Origin: Dyadobacter endophyticus
GTDB lineage: Bacteria > Bacteroidota > Bacteroidia > Cytophagales > Spirosomataceae
Direction of reading: 5' to 3'
DNA length: 64,000 nt
Assembly (NCBI RefSeq): GCF_014641595.1
Contig: NZ_BMIA01000001.1
Span: forward strand, 496,001-560,000
Part shown: one piece after another, positions 24,023-33,794 of the stretch
How positions within the stretch are numbered: the stretch's first letter is position 1
Layout: every line of letters begins with the position of its first letter
Position numbers and translations under genes: made by a program
Notes under the pieces: model-generated
What the model was told of the DNA's origin: nothing
What the model saw: only the letters and a program-made list of their open reading frames with translations
Databases searched by the model: none

Positions 24023-26199
24023 CCGAGGTTGTACAGTTTCTAAGATTGCTGCAGAGGAATAAAATTACCCTGATCCTGGTTCCGTTGATCACAGTTATTG
24101 TCTGCTACTTCCTTGTCAGACGGTTACCGGATACCTACGAATCCCATGCTCGTATTGCGACAGGGTTGGTCGACAAAACCGATCAGGTGGTGACCCGCGC
24201 CAGAGACGAGCAGGACCAGCAGATCGCACGTAAGTTTGAGAGCCTGATTCAGGTGATGCGTCTGAAAAGGACGCTTGATCAGGTTTCTTACCGGTTAATC
24301 CTCAACGATTTGAAAGGATTGAAAGACTCGACCTGGCGTGAGCCGGTGCACACGCTGGAAGAAATGAGCAAGGCTGACAAGGCGAAAGCCATCGCGCTCA
24401 TCACCCAGAAATATCAAAAGCACGAGGAACTCCTCTTGTCGAAGCCGGAAGAAAAAAAGCTCAATGATATCATCGTGGACATGGGTTATGGCGCGAACAC
24501 TCTTCGTGAAAAGCTTACCATTTACCGCACCGGGGTAGGTGATTACATCGATATCCAATACGAAGCGGAGCATCCCGAACTGTCTGCGTACGTGATCAAC
24601 ACGCTGGCGCAGGAGTTTATTTCTGACAATTCCTTGCGTGTGGTGGGCAATAACAAGAAGACAATCGATTTTCTTCAGAGCTTCATGATGCAAAAGCTCA
24701 ACGCACTGAATGCGAGGATGAACACACTGAAAAATTTCAAGATCCAGAACCGCGTATTGAATCTGAACGAGCAGGCAAAGAGCATTTACGGGCAGATGGC
24801 CGATTTTGAAACCCGACGCCAGATAGCACAGAAGGACATCATTGCCTACACGGCTGCTATCGGCAATATCGACCGGCGCTTCAACCCCACCGAGCGCAAG
24901 TACTTCGAGAGTGCCTTGACAGACATCAACCAGAAGATCATAGCCACCAAGAGCAATTTGAAAGCCCTAAATGAGCGCTACATTCTGAGCAACTTCGATA
25001 ATCGGATCAAATTCAGCCTGGATTCGCTTAGAAGCCGGCTTTCAGAGGAAATCAATGAGGCTTCGGACAAGTACGCCTACAATCCGATGGTGGTCAAGCA
25101 GGATCTGGTGACGCAGAAACTGGGCATGGAAATGTCGCTGGAGTTAGCCAAAAACAGTGTGGCCTCGATTCAGGGGGAGCTGGACCGCCTGAACCGTAAG
25201 TTCGACGGGCTCGTGCCCAATGAGGCCAAGATCCAGGAATATGAGACCTCGATCGATATTGCCAGCAAGGAATATATCGAAGCGCTGCAGCGCTACAACG
25301 AGGCCAGCCTCGAATTCAGCTTTCCTGTTTACCTGCGGCTGATCGAGCGCGCCATGCCAGGCGAGGTGCAAGCCTCCAAGAAGATGGTGCTTGTGATCCT
25401 TTCCGGGGTGATCAGCTTCACATTCTGCGTGTTTGTTTTCTTTATTCTGTATTATCTGGACAAATCCATTCGCTACCCGTTGCAACTGGCAAACGAGACA
25501 GGTAGGCCGGTGCTGGGGTATTTAAATGCGCTGGAAAAAGACTCGAACCTGAGCCTTTCGGGTATGAATGCATCGGAGGACAAGGCCGTGCGCCTTTACA
25601 AAAACCTGGTTCGATCGATCCGTTATGAGCTGGACAACGAAATGGGCGATCCCAAGGTTATCGCCGTAACCAGTCTGGGTTACGGGGTAGGCAAAACCCC
25701 GTTTGTGATCGCGTTAGCCTGGGCATTTTCGAAGATCAACAAAACTGTACTTATTATCGACGGCAATTTCAGTCAACCTGATATTTCAAAACTGAACCCG
25801 GACAGTACTCCGTTTGAAAATTTTGTCAAATCCAACAACCTGCCCGAAGCAACGCCGGGGCAGATCAGCATTCTTGGTGCAAAGACGGGTGACATTTCGG
25901 TGCTGGAACTGGCCGACGAAAAAGTGATCAGTGAGCGTTTGCTGGCATTGAAGACCCGATTCGATATTATACTCATTGAAACCGACTCCCTTCGGGCGAT
26001 GAACCGGGCAAAAGAATGGGTAAGATTCTCGGACTTGGTTGTTTCAGTGTTTGCGGCGGGACGCTCGATTGGCTCCGAAGATCAATCCAAAATACAGTAC
26101 CTGGACAGTTTGAACGGCAAATTTGCTGGCTGGGTGCTGACCAACACCGAAAGCATCCCCGAACAGGCCGGCAGGGTGGCTAAACCCGTGGAAGCATGA
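24019..26199 (+). CDS. Wzz/Wzc-like polysaccharide co-polymerase with degenerate ATPase domain
   Basis: A 726-residue inner membrane protein. A Wzz chain-length domain with a membrane helix at about 18-33 opens it, a long coiled-coil periplasmic part follows (about 60-450), a second helix at about 455-477, and then a BY-kinase-like ATPase domain. The P-loop reads SLGYGVGKTPF and the Walker A' region LIIDGNFSQPD, but the Walker B segment is ILIETDS instead of the usual IIDTPP. The C-terminus ends RVAKPVEA without the tyrosine cluster of Wzc kinases. It probably controls chain length and export without tyrosine autophosphorylation. Coupled by 4-base overlaps to both neighbours. Confidence 0.88.
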   Translation: MTEVVQFLRLLQRNKITLILVPLITVIVCYFLVRRLPDTYESHARIATGLVDKTDQVVTRARDEQDQQIARKFESLIQVMRLKRTLDQVSYRLILNDLKGLKDSTWREPVHTLEEMSKADKAKAIALITQKYQKHEELLLSKPEEKKLNDIIVDMGYGANTLREKLTIYRTGVGDYIDIQYEAEHPELSAYVINTLAQEFISDNSLRVVGNNKKTIDFLQSFMMQKLNALNARMNTLKNFKIQNRVLNLNEQAKSIYGQMADFETRRQIAQKDIIAYTAAIGNIDRRFNPTERKYFESALTDINQKIIATKSNLKALNERYILSNFDNRIKFSLDSLRSRLSEEINEASDKYAYNPMVVKQDLVTQKLGMEMSLELAKNSVASIQGELDRLNRKFDGLVPNEAKIQEYETSIDIASKEYIEALQRYNEASLEFSFPVYLRLIERAMPGEVQASKKMVLVILSGVISFTFCVFVFFILYYLDKSIRYPLQLANETGRPVLGYLNALEKDSNLSLSGMNASEDKAVRLYKNLVRSIRYELDNEMGDPKVIAVTSLGYGVGKTPFVIALAWAFSKINKTVLIIDGNFSQPDISKLNPDSTPFENFVKSNNLPEATPGQISILGAKTGDISVLELADEKVISERLLALKTRFDIILIETDSLRAMNRAKEWVRFSDLVVSVFAAGRSIGSEDQSKIQYLDSLNGKFAGWVLTNTESIPEQAGRVAKPVEA

Positions 26200-27371
26200 A
26201 AATCATCGAATGGATAGGACTGGCGATTCAGGCAGGAATTGGGTATAACCTGGTGTTTCCCGTATTTCTGCTGCTGATCTATGGACTGAGAAAGGCAGTC
26301 GTATCCCGTGGCGCGGCGCCTGACAGTCAGCCGCTACTGGATTACGGGATAATCGTGACAGCCTACGAATACACCGCGCAGTTGCCTGCGGTAGTAGGCT
26401 CACTGCTGCAGCTGAACTACGACCGCTTTCACATTTACGTTGTCGCCGATAAATGCGACATCAGTAACCTGCATTTTCCTGCGGATAAAGTGGCATTGCT
26501 TCGTCCCGAGCAGGTTCTGGGGAGCAACACGCGGTCGCACTTCTATGCAATCCGTCGTTTCATCCGCCCGCACACGCATCTGACCATCATCGACAGCGAC
26601 AATCTGACTGATCCCGAGTATCTGAATGAGTTGAACAGGTATTTCAATCAGGGTTACGAAGCTGTCCAGGGCGTGCGTGAAGCCAAAAATTTGGATACCA
26701 CCTACGCCTGTCTTGATGCCGCCCGCGATATTTATTATCATTTTTTCGATGGAAAAGTATTGTTTGGCGCAGGTTCCTCAGCGACGCTGGCGGGCTCGGG
26801 GATGGCGTTCAGCACCGGATTGTATGAAAAAGTGCTCGGACATCTGGATGTGACCGGTGCCGGTTTCGATAAAGTTTTGCAAGATGGCATCGTAAGCCGT
26901 GGCTATCGCATTGCATTTGCCGAAAAGGCAGTTGTCTATGACGAAAAAACAACCGGTTCCGACCAACTGGTAAAGCAGCGCGCCCGGTGGATCAATACCT
27001 GGTTTAAATACTTTGGTTATGGATTTAAAATTTTGTTCAAAGGCATTACCCGTTTCAGCCTCAATCAGATTCTTTTCGGGCTGGTGCTGTTGCGGCCGCC
27101 ATTGTTCATTTTCCTGCTGCTCTCGGTATTTTTTATGCTGATCAACTTGCTGATCGCCCCGGTAATGTCGCTGGTATGGCTGATAGGGCTGATCGTTTTC
27201 GTGCTCGGTTTTTATATATCACTAAAAAGCTCGCCCACCGACTCTAAGATTTATCAATCGCTGATCAATATCCCAAGATTCATGTTCTACCAGCTCACGG
27301 CGCTGGTCAATGCAGGACGGGCGAACAAGATTTCGGTGGCCACACGCCAGGAAAACAAAACGCAGGGCTAA
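26196..27371 (+). CDS. Membrane glycosyltransferase, GT2 family
   Basis: A 391-residue glycosyltransferase anchored in the inner membrane. An N-terminal helix (about 10-30) precedes a GT2 catalytic domain with IIDSDN as the metal-binding Asp-x-Asp and KQRARWINTW, the Q-x-x-R-W motif of processive synthases such as hyaluronan and cellulose synthase. Two or three C-terminal membrane helices follow (about 290-345). It extends a polymer or adds a sugar on the cytoplasmic face. ATG overlaps the stop of the Wzc-like gene (ATGA). Confidence 0.9.
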   Translation: MKIIEWIGLAIQAGIGYNLVFPVFLLLIYGLRKAVVSRGAAPDSQPLLDYGIIVTAYEYTAQLPAVVGSLLQLNYDRFHIYVVADKCDISNLHFPADKVALLRPEQVLGSNTRSHFYAIRRFIRPHTHLTIIDSDNLTDPEYLNELNRYFNQGYEAVQGVREAKNLDTTYACLDAARDIYYHFFDGKVLFGAGSSATLAGSGMAFSTGLYEKVLGHLDVTGAGFDKVLQDGIVSRGYRIAFAEKAVVYDEKTTGSDQLVKQRARWINTWFKYFGYGFKILFKGITRFSLNQILFGLVLLRPPLFIFLLLSVFFMLINLLIAPVMSLVWLIGLIVFVLGFYISLKSSPTDSKIYQSLINIPRFMFYQLTALVNAGRANKISVATRQENKTQG

Positions 27372-27382
27372 ATTTTACTAAT

Positions 27383-27529
27383 ATGAAGATTTATCCAGAA
27401 AAAAAGGTCAGCGAGCAAAAACGGAGCTTCGATGCGCTTACCCCCATACAGCAAAAAATACGTCAGGCTGCATTGCTGCTGGCGTTAGTGAGCACATTCA
27501 TCTGGTTTTTTAAAATTCTGTTCTTTTAG
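27383..27529 (+). CDS. 48-residue single-span membrane protein
   Basis: A short frame of 48 codons: a charged N-terminal half (MKIYPEKKVSEQKRSFDAL), then one hydrophobic helix (AALLLALVSTFIWFFKILFF). It starts 11 bases after the glycosyltransferase stop. Its TAG overlaps the GTG start of the polymerase gene by one base (taGTG), a typical translational coupling signal. That arrangement supports it as a real gene. Function unknown; it could be an assembly or stability subunit for the neighbouring glycosyltransferase or polymerase. Confidence 0.7.
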   Translation: MKIYPEKKVSEQKRSFDALTPIQQKIRQAALLLALVSTFIWFFKILFF

Positions 27530-29010
27530 TGAAAGAAATTCAGATTGCCATTCCGGGGAAAAGTAGCCAGGGGCTGAGCCGCATCGAAAGAGTGCGTGCC
27601 CTCTTCGATCGTAAACTGGCCGGGCTAGTGATTCTGTTGCTGATTTCGCTGGTATTGGGCGCACTTATCGCCTATCAGGGGATTATTGCCGGAGTGGGTA
27701 TTCTGGCGCTGATGTTTGGCCCACCAGCGGTGTACTGCATCGTGGCATTTCCCGAATTTGGCATCACCGTGCTATTGATGTTTGCCTACTTGCTATTCTT
27801 TATTGGTAGGCTAGGTGTGAATTTCCCGCTCGGGACAGTGATGGACGGTGTTCAGGGGCTGCTGATCCTGGGTTTCTTCATTCATCAGAAGCGCCGGCCC
27901 GACTGGAAGGCGTTTAAGGGGCCCATCAGTGTGATGATCCTGATCTGGATTGTTTTCAACCTTATTCAGGTTGCCAACCCTGCGGCCGAATCCCGGCTCG
28001 CGTGGGTATACACTATCCGCGCGGTTGCGATCGTGATGCTGACCTACTTTGTATTCATGTATCAGATCCGCACGGTTCACTTTCTGCGGTTTTTGCTCAA
28101 ACTCTGGCTCGGACTTGCGCTATTCGCTGCATTGTATGCCTACAAGCAGGAATACATTGGTTTCTCCGCCGCTGAGGACGCCTGGCTGAATTCTGAGGGC
28201 GTTGCGGATTTGCTTTTTATTGCTGGTCACTGGCGCAAGTTTTCGATCTTTTCCGATCCTGTCGCATTCTCCTATAATATGGTGGTAAGCAGTATTATCT
28301 GCATCGCATTACTCACGTTTGTGAAGAAAATCTGGCAGAAAATTGTGCTCATGCTGATGGTTGCATTATTTTTTTCGTCAATGCTTTTTTCGGGTACACG
28401 AGGTGCGTATGTACTTATCCCCGCGGCAATGATATTGTTTGTGATTTTGCGGATCAACAGGCAAGTAATCATCTTTTCGGGCATCGCGGCGCTGTTTTTC
28501 TTATTCCTGATATTTGTTCCTACCAGCAATTCAAACATTGTTCGGTTCCAGACGGCCTTTAAGCCGAACGACGATATATCGTTTCAGGCACGTAAGAACA
28601 ACCAAAAACGGATTCAACCCTACATTCTCACGCATCCGATCGGTGGGGGGCTTGGTGCTACCGGCGCTTGGGGGCAGCGGTTTGCGCCGCAATCTTATCT
28701 TGCCAACTTTCCACCCGATAGCGGGTATGTCCGCATCGCTGTCGAGCTAGGCTGGGTCGGCTTGTTCTTGTTCTGCCTGTTGATGTTTTTTATCCTAAGG
28801 GAGGGTATCAACAACTATTTTCTGATCCAAAATCCGGAGCTGAAAACATACTGCCTGGCTATGTTATTGGTTGTATTTGCCTATAATGTAGGCAATTATC
28901 CGCAAGAAGCGCTCGTGCAATTTCCGTCCAATATCTATTTTTACCTGGCAGCAGCTATCATAAACATTACCCGCATGCTCGACGAACGAGAGCAGAAAGA
29001 GAAGATATAA
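27529..29010 (+). CDS. O-antigen polymerase/ligase-like membrane protein (Wzy type)
   Basis: A 493-residue protein with about 12 predicted membrane helices and a large external loop. The segment SGTRGAYVLIP and the following helices match the Wzy/WaaL O-antigen polymerase-ligase family; the periplasmic loop carries THPIGGGLGATG. It probably polymerises repeat units on the periplasmic side. The start is GTG, overlapping the preceding small gene by one base. It is followed after 3 bases by the GT14 gene. Confidence 0.88.
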   Translation: MKEIQIAIPGKSSQGLSRIERVRALFDRKLAGLVILLLISLVLGALIAYQGIIAGVGILALMFGPPAVYCIVAFPEFGITVLLMFAYLLFFIGRLGVNFPLGTVMDGVQGLLILGFFIHQKRRPDWKAFKGPISVMILIWIVFNLIQVANPAAESRLAWVYTIRAVAIVMLTYFVFMYQIRTVHFLRFLLKLWLGLALFAALYAYKQEYIGFSAAEDAWLNSEGVADLLFIAGHWRKFSIFSDPVAFSYNMVVSSIICIALLTFVKKIWQKIVLMLMVALFFSSMLFSGTRGAYVLIPAAMILFVILRINRQVIIFSGIAALFFLFLIFVPTSNSNIVRFQTAFKPNDDISFQARKNNQKRIQPYILTHPIGGGLGATGAWGQRFAPQSYLANFPPDSGYVRIAVELGWVGLFLFCLLMFFILREGINNYFLIQNPELKTYCLAMLLVVFAYNVGNYPQEALVQFPSNIYFYLAAAIINITRMLDEREQKEKI

Positions 29011-29013
29011 GCT

Positions 29014-29868
29014 ATGAAGGTCGCCCATTTGATTCTCGCGCACGCAGCACCGGCCCAACTCTCGAAGCTCATCGGCGCGCTCGAAGATAAGCACGCATGG
29101 TTTTTTGTCCATATCGATCGAAAAGCCGACCTGGACGCATTCTCATTCTTGCAAAACAGAGAGCGGATTACCGTGATAGCCGACCGCGTAGATGTTGGAT
29201 GGGGCGCATATAGTATCGTGGAAGCTACAATCCGTGGCTTCAAAGCGGCCGTAGATTCGGGGATTGATTTTGGCTATGTGAACCTGCTCAGTGGGACTGA
29301 TTACCCATTGCGAGCGCCATCGGAAATCCATGATTTTTTTGCCAGGAATACAGGAGAAAACTTCATGGAATACTACCCTGTCTACCATGAATGGGCAGAG
29401 GCAATCCCGAGATTGACCCAATATCACTTTACCAATTACAAATTTCCGGGAAAATATCTGGTTCAAAAATGGGTCAACAAGCTATTCCCAGCCCGCAGGA
29501 TGCCCGCCGGACTAGAACCGGTAGGACGCTCGCAGTGGATGAGCCTGACGATGGATGCAGTTCGCTATTTGCTGCAATATCTGGACGAGCATCCAAAGGT
29601 TGTCCGTTTTTTTAAACATACATGGGCCCCGGATGAGATTGTATTTCAAACTATTTTGTACAATTCGCCATTCCGCCCTTCATTGGTGAACGATAATTTG
29701 AGGTATATTGACTGGTCGAAAGGCGAGCCGAGCCCGAGAGTACTCACGGGCGAAGACCTTGGCCGGATGTTGTCATCGGGCAAACTTTTTGCGCGTAAGT
29801 TTGATCTGTCCCGGTTTCCGGAAGTGATCGCAGCGCTCGATCGGCAAATGAAGGACCATCAATCATAA
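29014..29868 (+). CDS. GT14 beta-1,6-N-acetylglucosaminyltransferase-like enzyme
   Basis: A 284-residue glycosyltransferase of the core-2/I-branching family (GT14): KVAHLILAHAAP at the start, then FFVHIDRKAD, YVNLLSGTDYPLR and WAPDEIVFQTIL. These enzymes transfer beta-linked sugars such as GlcNAc or xylose; the actual donor cannot be read from sequence. No signal peptide or membrane helix is seen, so it acts in the cytoplasm. Lies 3 bases after the polymerase gene in the same operon. Confidence 0.88.
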   Translation: MKVAHLILAHAAPAQLSKLIGALEDKHAWFFVHIDRKADLDAFSFLQNRERITVIADRVDVGWGAYSIVEATIRGFKAAVDSGIDFGYVNLLSGTDYPLRAPSEIHDFFARNTGENFMEYYPVYHEWAEAIPRLTQYHFTNYKFPGKYLVQKWVNKLFPARRMPAGLEPVGRSQWMSLTMDAVRYLLQYLDEHPKVVRFFKHTWAPDEIVFQTILYNSPFRPSLVNDNLRYIDWSKGEPSPRVLTGEDLGRMLSSGKLFARKFDLSRFPEVIAALDRQMKDHQS

Positions 29869-29924
29869 ATAAGCGAATCTCAACGAGGTGGGGATATTAA
29901 AACCCACGCATTAGCTACTGCAAT

Positions 29925-31109
29925 ATGGATATTGTCATTACAGGACAACAGGCCTGGGATGTAGAAATCGGGAGTAACTGCAAGAATATCGCCCTGGAAT
30001 TCAGTAAGAACCACAGGGTGTTGTATGTCAATTCTCCTCTGGACCGAATCTCGCTGCTCAAAAATGGCGATGACCCTAAAATTGTGAAACGCAGGAAGGT
30101 GGTTCACGGCAAAGCCGACGGCCTGGAAGAAGTACAAAAGAATCTATGGGTGCTCTATCCCGACAAGATGATCGAATCGATCAACTGGCTGCCGGAAATG
30201 CTTTTCGATATTTTAAACAAAAGGAATAACCAGCTCTTTGCCGGATCGATTGCCCGTGCCGCCAAGCGGCTTGGCTTTACCGACTATATTCATTTCAATG
30301 ACAATGACATGTTCAGGAGCTTTTTTCTGAAAGACCTGCTCAAACCGAGGCTATCCATTTACTACTCGCGTGATTATATGCTGGCAGTGGATTACTGGCG
30401 CAAGCACGGAGCCCGCCTAGAACCGAGCCTGATTGCCAAAAGCGACCTTTGCGTAGCCAATTCGACTTATCTGGCCGACTATTGCGCCAAATTCAACCCG
30501 CGTTCATTCTACGTGGGCCAGGGCTGCGACCTGGATATTTTCATGGCCGGCAACCAGGCCCCGGAGCCTGCCGACATCGGCGCGATCGCTCGCCCGCGTA
30601 TCGGGTACGTAGGTGCGCTGCAAAGTATCCGGTTGGATATGGAACTGCTCGAATACATTGCCCAGTGCCGGCCCGACTGGAATATCGTGCTGGTGGGCCC
30701 GCAGGACAACGAGTTTTTACAAAGCAGCCTGCACAAGCTTTCGAATGTGACTTTTACCGGTTCTCGCAATATTACTGAACTGCCTGCCTACATCAACGCA
30801 TTTGATGTGTGCGTGAACCCGCAATTGCTCAACGAGGTCACAATTGGCAACTACCCGAGGAAGATCGACGAATACCTGGCTGTTGGCAAGCCCGTTGTAG
30901 CTACGGCGACCGACGCAATGAGTGTGTTTGCAGACCATGTATATCTCGGTAAAGGAAAAGAAGATTACGTCAGGCTGATCGACCTTGCACTGGCCGAAGA
31001 TTCGGACGTGCGGACTGCAGCCAGACGGTCTTTTGCCAGCTCGCATACCTGGGAAAATAGCGTGGAAGAGATATACAAGGCCATCGACCAGGCCGCAGCG
31101 GACCGGTGA
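29925..31109 (+). CDS. Glycosyltransferase, GT4-like (GT-B fold)
   Basis: A 394-residue cytoplasmic GT-B enzyme. The N-terminal domain begins DIVITGQQAWDVEIGSNCKN and the C-terminal domain has IGYVGALQSIRLDMELLEYI, FTGSRNITELPAYINAFDVC, NPQLLNEVT and KIDEYLAVGKPVVAT, the usual donor-binding pattern. It is paralogous to the enzyme at 37877-39118. Last gene of the plus-strand run 23348-31109, 56 bases after GT14. Donor and acceptor are unknown. Confidence 0.88.
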   Translation: MDIVITGQQAWDVEIGSNCKNIALEFSKNHRVLYVNSPLDRISLLKNGDDPKIVKRRKVVHGKADGLEEVQKNLWVLYPDKMIESINWLPEMLFDILNKRNNQLFAGSIARAAKRLGFTDYIHFNDNDMFRSFFLKDLLKPRLSIYYSRDYMLAVDYWRKHGARLEPSLIAKSDLCVANSTYLADYCAKFNPRSFYVGQGCDLDIFMAGNQAPEPADIGAIARPRIGYVGALQSIRLDMELLEYIAQCRPDWNIVLVGPQDNEFLQSSLHKLSNVTFTGSRNITELPAYINAFDVCVNPQLLNEVTIGNYPRKIDEYLAVGKPVVATATDAMSVFADHVYLGKGKEDYVRLIDLALAEDSDVRTAARRSFASSHTWENSVEEIYKAIDQAAADR

Positions 31110-31123
31110 TGGCTTTGAATTAA

Positions 31124-33733
31124 TTACAGTTTTTTGAGCTGAACCAAGCCTGCTTCGGCCTCCTCCTTCAAATCTACCAGCTTCTGGTTCAGTTCGCTGG
31201 TCCATTTTCCTTGTTTCAGCGTCGCTTCAAGCTCTTTATACTGATTGGCGGTGTTGAGCAATCCTACCGAAAACAGCGATGAGCGGAATTTGTGAATTGC
31301 CTGGCGGAGCCGTTCAAGGTCGCTGGCGGCAGCTGCCTCGCCGATACTGGCGAGCTGCAACTTGCTGTCTTTGTCGAAGAGCGCGATCAGTTCGTCGCGC
31401 AGTTCCTGATCACCTCCGGTGATTTCAGAGAGATAGTCGAGATTCAGTATTGTATCTGTCATTTTAGTTGGTGGAGGTTGCTGAGTACTGTTTGGGGACT
31501 GCGGTGCTTCGTAATTCTCTTTGTTTCCAAGGTGTGCAATGGTATATAAAAGTTCACTTTCTTTAAAAGGTTTCGAAATATAGCTGTTGGCGCCAATACT
31601 CAGGCATTCTTCTTTCTCGCCCACCATCGCATGCGCGGTCATTGTGATGATCGGAATGGTACCCGAAATCGTCCGGCGGATCTCCTTAATAGCTGTATAG
31701 CCATCCATAACAGGCATTTGAATGTCCATTAAAACCATGTCAAAGGTTTCTTCGCGCAGCCTGTCGAGTGCTTCCTGCCCATTGTTTACGACGATCAAAC
31801 TGATATTCAGCCGCTCGAAAATGGCCTTTAACAGCTTTTGATTAAGTGAGTTGTCTTCCGCCGCGAGGATTCGCAGCGAAGTTACCGATGCGTTGATATC
31901 TATATCTTTTTCAATACCTTCCAGTAGATCGGCCTCCTTCACGATCCTGAAGGGGAAGTCCATGGTGAAAACAGTTCCCTTGCCCAGCTCACTTTCCAGG
32001 TTTAGTGTGCCTTCAAAAAGATGTACGAGCGATTTTACAATGCTTAGTCCCAAGCCCGTTCCGCCAAATACCCGGGTAGTACTTTCGGTGGCTTGCACAA
32101 AACGGTTAAAAACCTCTTTGAGCTTATCCTTCGGGATGCCGATGCCGGTGTCTATTACTTCAAAACGAATGTTCTGAATATCGTTAACCGGCTCGCCTAT
32201 CGGTTCTATGCGCAGTTTCACACTGCCGCGTTCGGTGAATTTGACGGCGTTCCCGCATACATTCAGCAATATCTGAGTAAGCCGCAGCTTGTCAGTTTCG
32301 ATGTATTCGGGTAAGCCTTCTTTTAGTAAAACTTCATAATCAATGCCTTTTTCGACAGCGCGGTGGTGGATGATGGCCGATATCGAATCGACGAGCTCGC
32401 GGATCGGGACCGGCGTTTTTTCCAGATGTACCTGGCCGGCTTCGATCTTGGAGAAATCAAGGATGTCGTTGATTAGTTCGAGCAGGTTTTTACCCGCATA
32501 TTGAATGTAGCCAACATATTCAAGACTTTTCTGTTCGGTGACCTCGCCCAGCAACAGGTTGGTAAATCCGATGATCGCATTCAAGGGCGTTCTGATCTCA
32601 TGGCTGACATTAGAAAGGAAGATATCCTTCACACGCACGGACTTTTCGGCCAGTATCCGCGCTTTTTCCAGCGTCGCTTCATAATTCGCACGTTCGGTAA
32701 TATCCCTGAAAACCGTAATAGCGCTTTTTATCTGACCGTCCAGGCCGATTACCGGCTGCACGTTTGTTTCCAGGTGGTATATCTTGTCATTTTTAACCAG
32801 GTCGATTTTGTTGCCCGTTAGTTTTTCCCCTTGTAAAGCGCGTGCCACCGGCAATGTGTCGGCCGAAAAACGGACGTGATAACGGGTCGGGTCAAGCAGT
32901 TTAATGCGTTTCACCTGCTCGTCGAGTGTCTCTGGCCTTTCGCCGGCTACGCCCAGGATTTCCCGTCCTGATTGATTAAGAACCTCTATTTTTTGTTCAT
33001 TATTGATAACCATCACCCCGTCCGGGATTGCTTCGAGGTACTGGCTCACTGTTCGCTCTCTTTCATTGATCTCTTTTTGAAGCAGCCGCTGCTTGCGTTT
33101 GTCAAGATTCAGAAACACGATGGAAAGGATCGTAAGGATGAACCCGACTGCCCCCGTAAGTAGTATGAACAGGACCGAGTTCTGCTGGGTAGCCGATACC
33201 AGCTTTCTCCGCTGGTCCATATTATGGTTTTCATAGTCCTCGATTTCATTGATCTTACGTGTCAGTAAGTTGTTGAGCCTGATCCCTTCACCTTCCTGTA
33301 TTTTGGTAAATGCCTGCTGGCTTCCTTGTATGCGATAAATACTGATCACATTTTGCGAGTATGCTACGATCTGACTGGATATTTCAAGCAAGTCTTTGAC
33401 ACGCCGGGTCTGAATCTCATCGGTCTTGACCAGATTGAAGAGCGTGTCGGTAATACCTACGAGCTGGATTTTTTTGTTGTAGTTATCGGTCAGCAGCTCC
33501 TTGTTCTGCGAGATCAGATAGCCACGCATATTTGACTGAAAGTCTTTTGTCACCAGGCCGAAATTGGCTGTCTGGTTCAACACACCGATCGTAACGTTCA
33601 GGCGCTCGTTGTTCAGCGAGAGGTCACGGACGTTTTTGTAGGTAAAGTACTGAGAACCGAAGATCAGGGCCAGTCCCAGGTAAATGCTCGCGTAATACCA
33701 TCTGAATGAGTCATTTTTTGCATGGGTCGGCAT
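31124..33733 (-). CDS. Hybrid sensor histidine kinase with CHASE3, PAS, receiver and HPt domains
   Basis: An 869-residue inner membrane sensor kinase. Order: membrane helix (about 13-31), CHASE3 sensor (about 35-175), membrane helix (about 186-208), PAS (about 225-345), HisKA with His378 in NVSHEIRTPLNAI, HATPase (DTGIGIP, FGGTGLGLSI), receiver with Asp670 in VLMDIQMPVMDG and Lys721, and a C-terminal HPt with His814 in AIHKFRSSL. All four phosphorelay steps are present in one chain. It interrupts the polysaccharide genes on the opposite strand, convergent with the GT4 gene (14-base gap). Likely controls the locus or its enzymes (inference). Confidence 0.95.
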   Translation of the reverse strand: MPTHAKNDSFRWYYASIYLGLALIFGSQYFTYKNVRDLSLNNERLNVTIGVLNQTANFGLVTKDFQSNMRGYLISQNKELLTDNYNKKIQLVGITDTLFNLVKTDEIQTRRVKDLLEISSQIVAYSQNVISIYRIQGSQQAFTKIQEGEGIRLNNLLTRKINEIEDYENHNMDQRRKLVSATQQNSVLFILLTGAVGFILTILSIVFLNLDKRKQRLLQKEINERERTVSQYLEAIPDGVMVINNEQKIEVLNQSGREILGVAGERPETLDEQVKRIKLLDPTRYHVRFSADTLPVARALQGEKLTGNKIDLVKNDKIYHLETNVQPVIGLDGQIKSAITVFRDITERANYEATLEKARILAEKSVRVKDIFLSNVSHEIRTPLNAIIGFTNLLLGEVTEQKSLEYVGYIQYAGKNLLELINDILDFSKIEAGQVHLEKTPVPIRELVDSISAIIHHRAVEKGIDYEVLLKEGLPEYIETDKLRLTQILLNVCGNAVKFTERGSVKLRIEPIGEPVNDIQNIRFEVIDTGIGIPKDKLKEVFNRFVQATESTTRVFGGTGLGLSIVKSLVHLFEGTLNLESELGKGTVFTMDFPFRIVKEADLLEGIEKDIDINASVTSLRILAAEDNSLNQKLLKAIFERLNISLIVVNNGQEALDRLREETFDMVLMDIQMPVMDGYTAIKEIRRTISGTIPIITMTAHAMVGEKEECLSIGANSYISKPFKESELLYTIAHLGNKENYEAPQSPNSTQQPPPTKMTDTILNLDYLSEITGGDQELRDELIALFDKDSKLQLASIGEAAAASDLERLRQAIHKFRSSLFSVGLLNTANQYKELEATLKQGKWTSELNQKLVDLKEEAEAGLVQLKKL

Positions 33734-33794
33734 ATCTCAGGGGCGGAAACATTGGATTTGATGGCACCAAGATCGGAATAAACGGAGACTATAT

